DNA from: Lepisosteus oculatus
Lineage: Eukaryota > Chordata > Actinopteri > Semionotiformes > Lepisosteidae
Direction: 5' to 3'
Assembly: GCF_040954835.1 (NCBI RefSeq)
Contig: NC_090700.1
Coordinates: 19,387,501-19,451,500, forward strand
Length of the DNA: 64,000 nucleotides
Position numbers and translations under genes: made by a program. Below the pieces are notes generated by a model. The model did no database searches, had not been told where the DNA came from, and saw only the letters and a program-made list of their open reading frames with translations. This document shows positions 28,501-37,270 of this stretch, in pieces; position 1 is the first letter of the stretch; every line of letters starts with the position of its first letter.

Positions 28501-31499
28501 GAGGAATGAAAATAAGAAATTATTTTCTTATTACATGTTAGTATTACATGTGTACTTCACGTCCTAAACTGAAGTGGAAAGTGAGTGATTCTACAGGCTC
28601 ACCTCAGACACTGACAGTCCCATTCTGAGAAGCTCTTCTGCCAGTTCCAGCAGCGCCCCAGCAAACACCAGAACAAAGTTGGTCCCATCCCCAACCTCCT
28701 GCTCTTGCATGTGGGAAGCCATGACGATCATTTTAGCTGCAGGGTGCTGAACCTGGTGGGTGCACAAACAAACAAAAAAAAGATCTTATGCACCTTGTTT
28801 CTTCTCCAATTCTCACACTGTACACATGTCACTGAATACCTTTCTCCTGCAATGGGGACTTTTATCAAAAGCTTTTTGACAATCTAAATTTACCAATCTA
28901 AATATTATATGCTCCATGTGTTTCATTAATTCTGATACTTGTTCAAAGGACTCTATATTCCATATAGGTAATCCTCTAGGTTAATTCTAATAACTAATTC
29001 CATAACCTTACATGTAATAGAATTCAGACTAATTGATCTATAATTATTTGGGTCGGTTTGGGCACTTGTCTTATTGATGGGCACTATTCTACAGTTCATG
29101 GGTACTATCCCTGTCTTTTTTTAGATTTCACCATTACAACTCCTCTGCCTTTACAACTATAGCATGAAGACTACCTATTTTATTCATATATTATTTTACG
29201 TATTCCTAGCCTGACATACAATGATGGAGACAGCAGTAGCACACTCTCTGCTAGAGTACAAAATATTTAAGCCACAGGGTGAAGTACTACATAGACAGTA
29301 AAGGTTTAAAAAAAGGAATACTGGTCCTTACAGGCTAAAAGATATTCTGATTTTGTTCAAAATGATATCTAAATTAATTAAGTCAACCGCCTTGTTAATT
29401 GATCATAGATAAATTGTTCCAAACCTTTAGGAATATTACCCATAAAAACTTTTGGACTGGGTTCCACATAACCAGAGTTGGAGATCCATCATTAAGAAAT
29501 TAAAAGTTTCTGCTGATCTCTGTCTTCGGCTTTTCTCACAAAACACTAGTTAAACAATTAGGAATTAAGGCGGTTCAAAAATGAACTAAATACCTCAAGT
29601 TCTCGCAGAATAGTTGCAGCATCATTAGTGACAAAGAGCTTTTCCAAGTGGTTGATGACCATTTTATTCATGCCTGAAAAGAAGTAAAAAGGCCCAGATA
29701 TTAAAAAACAGAATTCTGCATTCCTATAGATTAATATTTATGTGTACTTTTCTGTAGGCTTATAGCATTAAACACACATCCTGAAAATATCAAATCAGTA
29801 GTAGTACACCCAGTCACATCTCTTATTTAAAAAACATTTCAAAATTATTCATTATCCATGTAGGTCTTAAATCACAGAATCTCATAAAAAAATAGACTCA
29901 ACCTCTATTGTAATATTGTATTGGGCACTGATCAAACATCTGATATTGACAAGCACAGTCCAGACCTACCATTTGGACCGTAGGCTGTCCGTGTGGTCTG
30001 TGCCAGCTCTTTGCAGGCCTGAATGTTTCGGAAGACTGCCTCCTCCAACCCAGAGTAGTGCTGAAATGAACAGGTTTTAAAAAATAAAACAACTTATTTA
30101 AAACAGCTAGCCTAATGATTAACTGAAAATTGATCTGGTCTGCCCTGCATCTGTGAATGCCACTCCTTTCACTGTCATCACCATAACATTTACTAACAAT
30201 ACAATATTTGTTTTGGGAAGTACTGCAAATAAGAGCTATGTCTATACTGTTGTATATGGGACATTCCATACAGACTGTGCCGTGTTCATGGAGCCTAATT
30301 ATTCCACTAAAACAGGTTATGGAACCAATGATGACCTAACAGTACTAAGCATATATTGTTCACTTCCACACAGAGGTAGTTCAGCCCCCTGAACACATCT
30401 GCCATGTGTCAAGCAATTATTTCTGATGTTAACATTTGGATAGCTGTCTCCTGAACTAGAGTAACTGCATGAAAGTGTGTATAAACAAACTACTGTATGG
30501 CTGCAGGCATGTATTCCTGTAAATTATTTATTTTACATAGAGTAACAACTTTAAATCAAATTAGGCTTTGTACTGCTTGTGCCATCTTTATCACCTGTGA
30601 TCAGACTGCATTAACGTTAAACAACAATGCTTCCAGAAATAGCAGTGATAAAACAATAAGCCCAGCATTTACCATAGATTCAATTACAATTTTGAGTTCG
30701 AGTCTACTGCCGCGACACTGCTGTAGAATTGACAACAGTTACGGCAACTTTGCCTGGCAACGCCCTGTAGCATCATGCCGAATACGTTTGTGTTGTATAT
30801 ACAATTGTTACTTGAAGTACAGAAGCGTCTAGCGATTTTAAAACAAGCCCTTCTCTATTATAAATCCGAATTAGTCTGAATTCGGAAAATTCAGTTCATG
30901 AAAATCAACTGGCGTATGCTTGGTACTAACTGTTCCTCCATGAACAAAAGCGTTAGCAATAATAATACTACGGATTTTAGCTACATTCCTGTTCGAGAGC
31001 TGTTTTAACACCGAATGGCAGCTCCCGAAATATCTCCATGTATGGGTAAAAACGGAGTGTCGTCAATGAATGATTTCCACTACGGCTGCCGTTAGAAAGC
31101 ACATGTCCCTCGTCTTACTGCATTTAGCTACAGTACAGAAAATGCTTAAAGAGGCACTGATTACACAAATATGCTGCAAGATCGTTTAATAAGTTATGAT
31201 TTACGAGTTATTCGTGCCACAACAACCTACAATTTCAAAAAGCCCGTACAAAACGAGCAAACGAATGCTATATATCACAATAGGATGAACTAATCTAACT
31301 GTGGCCTACACAGGCTTTTTCTAGAAGTGTCCCACATGACACAGCGTCCAACCGCACTTCCCTTGCAATTGATACAAAATTGGACATAAAAGGTCATACA
31401 TAGGTTAATCTTCAAAACAGATGACTAAATGTTCTTTACCTTTGCACCATCCTTTAACATCTGGGCAAAGCCCGGAGCTTTAGGTACGTGAAGAGCCAT
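22583..31499 (-). CDS. CCT8: CCT8, T-complex protein 1 subunit theta (15 coding exons, distal terminal exon)
   Basis: Minus-strand exons: 31440-31499 (ATG at 31499), 29970-30060, 29594-29673, 28603-28752, 28223-28403, 27920-27981, 27705-27842, 27206-27384, 26914-26980, 26349-26436, 25858-25973, 25525-25596, 25277-25441, 24683-24802 and the distal last exon 22583-22657. They total 1644 nt, 547 aa (human 548). The subunit belongs to the TRiC/CCT ring, which folds actin, tubulin and other cytosolic proteins using ATP. Visible group II chaperonin signatures: NDAATIL in exon 3, the nucleotide-binding GDGT at about residues 98-101, VVTGGKVADMALHY in the apical domain, and LPGAGATEIELA in the returning equatorial domain. 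The tail from this exon ends GKKDWDEDQD, like the vertebrate norm. A second terminal exon gives another tail (see 24003-24110). The start context and length match the family. Confidence 0.97.
24003..24110 (-). CDS. CCT8: Alternative terminal exon of CCT8 (proximal), giving a 558 aa isoform
   Basis: This minus-strand exon has a good acceptor (GTCAG just above 24110), starts in the phase exon 14 (24683-24802) requires, and runs 35 codons to a TAA at 24003-24005. Its first 14 residues (IIMAKPAGGPRPPK) parallel those of the distal exon at 22583-22657. In those 14 codons the two exons differ at seven codons silently and at two by amino acid (R/K, K/Q), the pattern expected if both are under selection. 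The rest diverges: a tryptophan-rich acidic tail ending DEPDKFDTHF replaces GKKDWDEDQD. It is clearly a tandem duplicate of the last exon. Use as a mutually exclusive terminal exon is inferred; it needs its own poly(A) site, for which AATAAA on the minus strand at about 22804-22809 is the nearest I noticed. Confidence 0.8.
   Translation of the reverse strand: MIMAKPAGGPRPPKQQGHWDKDSWEDEPDKFDTHF
26690..26860. repeat. Tc1-type transposon end fragment in CCT8 intron 9
   Basis: Positions 26815-26860 (GGAGGTGAATATTTTTGAAA then GGCACTGTATATG) match the outer end of a Tc1 inverted repeat. The rest of the element is absent. Confidence 0.5.
28753..29593 (-). other. CCT8 intron 3, nothing recognised
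   Basis: Ordinary AT-rich intron sequence. I see no repeat family of this window in it. Intron 1 (30061-31439) is likewise plain, with some CpG-containing text near 31000-31330. Confidence 0.5.
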
Positions 31500-31640
31500 A
31501 TTTCAAGTGGTTTTGCTCCCCGGTACAGACAGAAAAAGAACCGGTGCGTGTGCGGAGAGTCAGAACAATCGAGCTACGAGCAAAGGCGGAGCAGGAAAAG
31601 TAAATCGAGTATCGAGTTCATCGCTGTAGCTGGTAGTGGG
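31500..31640 (-). promoter_or_regulatory. CCT8: CCT8 promoter and 5'UTR region
   Basis: The stretch just upstream of the CCT8 start codon is less AT-rich than its flanks and holds CpGs (around 31530-31625) and a GGCGGAGC box near 31585. No TATA box is evident. The start of transcription cannot be placed. Confidence 0.3.
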
Positions 31641-32016
31641 CTGAACCTGTGGATGTGCGTCAACTCGTATACTTTTCATCATGGGATTAACATCTACCTG
31701 TTTTTGTTGATGGTAGATTACACTCGTGATTACTTCGTTTCCATCATTATTAATATTTTTTATTCTTGTAAAAAACGTTATTTAAAAAGGCATACAAGTA
31801 ATTTTAAAAGAGCAATGCCATGTGTATTATTTTATTAAATTGTTTTAGTGATCTTCAAAGCTTTTCTTATAATTTAAACGTCCATATGTGTATTCATTGA
31901 AAGGTGTCCCTACTCACCGTACATTTTGAATATGATCACAATCATAATAGGTAAACTATTTTGTTAATAATGGGTGATATGCTGTATTTGTAACAAGGAA
32001 TGAAACACTTGTATAT

Positions 32017-32252
32017 TGTAACGCTTACGGCCGACAGGCGCTGTGTAAGAGCCGGCGTACCAGAGCGGGTGACGTCACCGCCCTTCCCTGTGATAGCAGG
32101 ACCACAGCTACTGGGCTGTGGAGAGATCTCTCTTTGGCTCACGGGGCTAGGTCGCTGCAGAGAGACGCGGAAGTCCCGGGTTCGAGCCCCGGACGGTGCA
32201 GGGGCCGACCTAATGCGGCAAGGGCGCCCGCCGGAGCCCCCGTTGCGTTACA
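32017..32252 (+). repeat. 5' LTR with tRNA-like pol III promoter and CRE
   Basis: The LTR holds a 12-bp palindrome GGTGACGTCACC with a perfect CRE (TGACGTCA, 32070-32077), a second palindrome GAGAGATCTCTC (32121-32132), and then a tRNA-like block. The A-box-like TGGCTCACGGGGCTAGG is at 32135-32151 and the B box GGTTCGAGCCC at 32179-32189, 46 nt between tRNA positions 8 and 54 as in a real tRNA. The T arm pairs perfectly (32176-32180 with 32188-32192). The acceptor stem does not pair, so it is tRNA-derived, not a working tRNA. The 3' LTR repeats all of this 298 bp further on. Confidence 0.8.
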
Positions 32253-32314
32253 TTGGTGTCAGAAGTGGGATGGGATAGCCCTTCGCCGGGGACGGCGATT
32301 TAAGCGGGGGAGAG

Positions 32315-32550
32315 TGTAACGCTTACGGCCGACAGGCGCTGTGTAAGAGCCGGCGTACCAGAGCGGGTGACGTCACCGCCCTTCCCTGTGATAGCAGGAC
32401 CACAGCTACTGGGCTGTGGAGAGATCTCTCTTTGGCTCACGGGGCTAGGTCGCTGCAGAGAGACGCGGAAGTCCCGGGTTCGAGCCCCGGACGGTGCAGG
32501 GGCCGACCTAATGCGGCAAGGGCGCCCGCCGGAGCCCCCGTTGCGTTACA
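32315..32550 (+). repeat. 3' LTR, identical to the 5' LTR
   Basis: Same 236 bases as 32017-32252: CRE at 32368-32375, A-box-like block at 32433-32449, B box at 32477-32487. Identity over the full length implies a recent insertion. Confidence 0.88.
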
Positions 32551-32556
32551 ATATTA

Positions 32557-32770
32557 AGGATCAAGTAATAGGTTTATTCCATGCTGAAAAGAGAAGAGAG
32601 AAAACACAACGTTTCGCCAGTGGAGTCTTCTTCGGGTGTAAAGTGTGGCACATGATGACACCTGAAGAAGGCTCCACTGCCGAAGTGTTGTGTTTTCTCT
32701 CTTCTCTTTTCAGCATGGAATAAACCTATTACTTGCTCCTTTGCAGATTGCGCATGCTGATGCAGCTACC
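32557..32770. mobile_element. Head-to-head pair of Penelope-like 3' ends (palindrome)
   Basis: The left arm (32557-32640, minus) and right arm (32651-32770, plus) are inverted copies of the same tail: hammerhead-like core, TTTTCTCTCTTCTC, then ATGGAATAAACCTATTACTT. About 10-15 bp separate them. The right arm runs on through TTGCAGATTGCGCATGCTGA to the family's 3' end; the left arm stops where the miniature LTR element begins. Confidence 0.7.
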
Positions 32771-33382
32771 CACCTGAACTACTTATATATTAATCCTTAG
32801 AGAAAAGTGCTTTAGCCATTATTAAGCAAATATGTCGTGGTGGGTACCCTCTTGATTTAATTTATGTTTTCTTCTTTAAAATCTGTATTTTATATTGCCT
32901 GATGATAATCTATGACTTTAAATTAGTGAAGTTGGACAATATTTTAAAAGAGTGGTATCTCTGATGATTCCCGTGAGATAGGGGTGTCATGTATTACATA
33001 CTGTATAAATACATATAAAAGGCATAATAACTAGGATAAGATGCAGGCTGATGAGTCAATGATCTTGAGTATTAACTTAATTTTATGCACATAATCACTT
33101 CAATCAGTCAATTGAGACATCACTCTCAAACAGATTTAGTGTAATTTTTATTTGTACTGTAGGTACATATCCAGTGACTCATGGCCCAACTAGAACTGGT
33201 GGACCATTCAAAGGACCATGGACCTTGTCATAAAACACCTAACCTGGATTTAAAGGTAGCACTTGCAACATTGGTAACAGTCAATTAAACACAGCAGAAA
33301 AGGTCACAAATGAGAGCCCACTGAGCTCGTTTGGTTCTCTCTTTCTATAGTCACTTAACCAGTACTTGTTGCACTCTCCTTA

Positions 33383-33560
33383 GCACGGCACCATAAATTG
33401 AGAATTTAGTGTAGCCAATCAATCCTAGCCAACATGTCGAGGGGAGGTGGGAGTACACTGGGGCACCTGTTGAAAATCCACATGAACTTGCAGATGGCAT
33501 GCAACCAGAATTTATCCTGGATCCCTGAGGCAGCAATACTAACCACTATGCCACCATTTC
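33383..33560 (-). repeat. tRNA-derived SINE with L2-like tail
   Basis: On the minus strand the head reads GGTGGCATAGTGGTTAGTAT with CAGGGATCCAGGATAAATTC, followed by CATGTGGATTTTC and the tail. Same family as 10906-11140. Confidence 0.6.
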
Positions 33561-34679
33561 TTCACTACTGCATGTATAGTTACACATTGTAATTTCTGAC
33601 TGTTTGGTAGTAAAGGTTAACACTGCCCAGCTCTGGTCATGTGTAAATGATCCTAAATGTTTTCTGAACTCAGCAGTATCTTCAGTTTAGTGCTTGCTGA
33701 AGTCAATACACTATGCTAAACAAGTCTGTCTGCAAGAGCGGAGTTCTCTGGATTGCGTCGTATTCTCATCATTCTCACTAGGTACTGCCGTTTGGTATCT
33801 ATTTACAGTATGTGGTCTATAACCTTAATTTAGTCTTAAATTATCATGTTATGGAAACTCTGAACCTGCTCTATACATTGTAAAAAAGGCATATACTGTA
33901 GCACAAGGAGGGCAGTGGAGAATTATTTTTAAAGGTTCCAGAGAGGAAAGCCTTGGAAGAAAGACAACCTCAGAACAAAGGGAGAAGGAAGAGTTTTACA
34001 GCAAACATGAAAGCTTTTAAGTATGGCACATAACACTGAATTATTTAAAACGAAACGGCAAGACACTTGAAGAAGAAATGTGATGCAGTCATGAGGATCA
34101 ATGTAATCAGAGGATTAGTTGTGGAGTGTTTTTTCCCTCCTAACTACTGTAGCAACTATTACATGTCTGGATTGTCCATGCATCAAATCAACTGGACATG
34201 GATGAGTCCTGTGGCATCTGTTTGATCTGAACTTGCCTTATATTCTCTTGTTGTTGTTTATGTTCAGTTTGTTTTTTTTCTGGGTCATCATACCATGTCA
34301 AAGGCAATGCTTCTGTTAGCCCATTCCTCTATGTAGTATTAATTTACATTTTATTTAAAAAAAAAACATTTTTATCCAGCTGGTCCTTTTCTTTTATATG
34401 CCGAATGCGTCAGCAGGGAGCATTGCACTGCAAAGGTTAAGGTTGTGCCCAAGTAATTAGGCAGCCTCTTTCTGGTACACTGCATCATTCCAGAGTTATT
34501 GCGTTCAGTCCAGCACAACTATGTCACTCAAAGCTGATTGGAGCTGGAGGCATTTTTCGTGTCTAGAGTCATGCCATCTGAGCAATTTAATTGGAACCCA
34601 ACTGACAGACAGGGGCATGCCGACAACGTCCCTCAGCTGCCAAGCGCTGTCTGTGTTGTAAGCTATCTCAATGTGAACA

Positions 34680-35009
34680 TGTTCGGAGGCGACTGACTGT
34701 GTGCAGTGAAGAGCTTGCTAAGCACCCTTCGTGAGAAGGTTTCTCTCAAGACATCCTTGTGAGCATAAACGGGCATTCCCATCAAAAACCGAAGACAAAA
34801 TCTAAAGCTCACCCACAAAGAAGGGAGACTAGAGTTTAGAAATACACCAGAGAAAGGACGGTTAGTAGCAATATGCAGTCTTTACCCATCTCTGGTCTTA
34901 ACTTATGAGTGCTGACAGCAGTTGGCTGTCAGATCTTTTGTTTGTAGGAGAGCAAGGCAAACAAGGCTGGCCCTGGTTTTACCTCACCCTTAGGATTGAC
35001 TTCCTAAAG
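34680..35009 (+). other. MAP3K7CL: Candidate 5' non-coding exon and promoter of MAP3K7CL
   Basis: A strong donor CTAAAG|GTAAGT sits at 35009/35010, and the coding exon at 37271 has only 5 nt of 5'UTR after its acceptor, so an upstream non-coding exon is required. The region 34390-35009 is less AT-rich than its flanks and free of recognised repeats. A 35-codon ORF at 34905-35009 ends in phase 0; spliced to 37271 it would run into the 5 nt before the ATG out of frame, so it is not counted as coding. Confidence 0.4.
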
Positions 35010-37270
35010 GTAAGTCAGTGTGAATTAATATTGCCTTTATCCTTTTGTTATTGGACCCTTATTGAAGTACATACTGTATAAATAAACCATGGCATGATAG
35101 ATTATTGTATCTGGTTAACTTTCACCCAAAATGTGCCTGTAATGTTTAACACAAAGCATCTTCTCTCCTGAACTGGAAACTCTACTGATTTCTAATCAAG
35201 TGTCAGAATACTGTGCTGCTCTGTGCCTACTGAGTTTCATTCTCAGCTTCTAGTAGAGAGTAGTTCCTGCCTTCTCTAGCGAGCATGTGTTTTTTAAATA
35301 ATTTTTCACTGCTACAGTGCTTTGTTGGCATTGGCAGCTTGCAGTCATTCATTTTGATCTGTTTCAAATATAATATTGTCATTTTCAGATGTAGCTGTTA
35401 GTTTAATTTTGACAGGCACAAATTCAAATGGAGCCAAATTAGGTCCCTCCTACTTTGAGAAACTTTCTGTTCTGGAACATTTAATATGACAGTTTGTATT
35501 CAAACAAAATTGTCTCTACTCAGAAAATGAGGAGTAACAGTGACAGACTGGCAAGATACACTGTTGCACTTGTTTGTATTTTAATACAATTGATTTATAA
35601 TAGTAATGTATATTTCAAAATGTGTGTATTCACTGTTTTATCCTGTTTATCAGTGAAGGTACTGTAGTATGTTAAGTTTTTGTCTCTATCCATGTTGGGA
35701 TCATGTTTTTGTTTTACGAGACCCAGCTGAAAGGCGAGCCTATGTGATTTGCTTTGTATTTTCTTTTTGGTTACAACAGGGTTTCTGTGGTAATTCAAAC
35801 AATTCAACAGGAAAAGTGTTAGCAATATTGACAATATAAGGAAGAAGGCCAACATTTCTTAATCAGACTGATAGTTTGGACTTCATAAGCTGTGTTTGTA
35901 CCTTTGAACTTCCACTGCTTTTTTAAATCTACTTTATTGGATAGATAGTAAATAGATGCTCTCAGTATGTATTGATTGGAGGTTGTATATCATCATTTTC
36001 AATATACTTTGTCATACTGCTGGACATTAGAGACTGAAAAATTATGTTGAGTTGTTTCAGGGATAAATTACAATTCTTTATATATTAGTGTTTGGAATTG
36101 TTTTGAGTTTTCAGCTTTGATTAATAACACAAGATTCAAAATATGCAAAAAAAAAGCTGAGAATAAAACAATATTGTTTAAATATTTTATGGTACAGCTA
36201 AAACCACTCCACAAAATAGAAGTATTAATTATTAAAGATACAAGAAAGTTAGTTAAAATAGTTCTTCAAGCTGTGGTAATCATAGAGGTTTAGAGAGCTT
36301 TGGGCCTACACATAAGCCTAAGACATTTCCAACAAATAACCAGAACAGAAATAAACCTTCTCAATACAGTTTAATATGGTAAAATTTTGATGGTGCACAC
36401 GTTAATTGGCTTCTGAGAAAATTGTCCCTGTTGTGATTGTGTGTGCATGTTTGTGCATGTTTGTGCCTGTGTGTGTTCTGAGGTAGGCTAAGGTCTTGTC
36501 CAAAGTGTATCCTGCCATGTGGTCATTGCTTGTGACCCTGTATCATTTATTGTGACCCTCACCAGGAAAAGTGAGCCAAAAAAAGAATTAATTTCCACCA
36601 TGCTTAAGGCCTTTACTGTTCAAGGTCTATGCTATTCACTTATCAACAGGATTCCATAAGACTTAGAATATTGGGTAACAGTAACTAATCGCCAAGCCAT
36701 GACTCCTACATAAAGACCTGGTTGGGAGAGGCCCCTCAATATCCATGGCAACCCTTTGAAAACAATCTCAAACCAACAGTGTTGGATTCATGTTACACTT
36801 ATTTCTGGCAGAGATCTGGGCAGGGAAGAGGCATTTGGAACATGCCTGACAATTGTTAACAACATCCTTGTGAATCCCTGGACCAGACAACCTAAAAAAA
36901 TCTTGCTTAGGGTTGTCCCTCAAATACACAATAACCCCCCAAAGCATTTTTACAGGGTACTAAAATTATTTTATTACTGAGTCTTCTAAAAAATCAATAA
37001 CAGCTGAAGACTAAGTTCTCCTCTTAGTTTAATATGCTTATATTATACTGTATATTGACTTAAGTTTCAATTTTAAATTCAAACACATTATTAGTGTAAT
37101 ATGGATGATTGCAAAAGAAAATCATTCCAATGACAGTGTTGTTTTATAATTGATTATTGTATGGCCACTTTTGTTATTCAACACAACAGTGGGTTCACTG
37201 ATTTATTATAATCGGAACCCATTGCTCCTAAATAGCTGCTGTTTCAGTTAAGTTTTGCTTTCTTTAAAAG
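35010..37270 (+). other. MAP3K7CL first intron
   Basis: Mostly AT-rich sequence. A weak SINE-tail fragment (plus strand, with GTATCCTGCCATG) lies at about 36425-36560. I see no other feature. Confidence 0.45.

Larger units (their letters stand above)
32017..32550 (+). mobile_element. Miniature LTR retrotransposon (TRIM-like), complete and recent
   Basis: Two direct repeats of exactly 236 bp (32017-32252 and 32315-32550) are identical by eye, begin TGTAACGC and end GCGTTACA, and enclose only 62 bp. The interior starts with T and then TGGTGTCAGAAGTGGGAT (32254-32271), the complement of a tRNA-Leu 3' end including CCA, a standard primer-binding site. It ends in the purine run GGGGGAGAG (32306-32314) against the 3' LTR, a polypurine tract. 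A 5-bp hairpin TCGCC/GGCGA lies between (32283-32298). ATAT flanks both sides (32013-32016, 32551-32554), a likely 4-bp target duplication. There is no coding capacity. This is the layout of a terminal-repeat retrotransposon in miniature, needing proteins from another, probably Gypsy-type, element. Confidence 0.88.
31640..34680. other. CCT8-MAP3K7CL intergenic region (head to head)
   Basis: Contains the miniature LTR element (32017-32550), the Penelope palindrome (32557-32770) and a SINE on minus (33383-33560). About 34390-34680 is repeat-free and may be promoter-proximal sequence of MAP3K7CL. Confidence 0.6.

Noticed and set aside
32135-32200. A functional tRNA gene
   Set aside because: The T arm and both pol III boxes fit, but the 5' sequence does not pair with the 3' acceptor side, and the block is part of a duplicated LTR.
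32000-32723. Three open frames of 61-118 codons across the LTR element
   Set aside because: They arise from GC-rich repeat sequence, repeat between the two LTRs, and resemble no protein.
34905-35009. 35-codon ORF as an alternative MAP3K7CL N-terminus
   Set aside because: It ends in phase 0 at the donor; splicing to 37271 puts it out of frame with the ATG at 37276.
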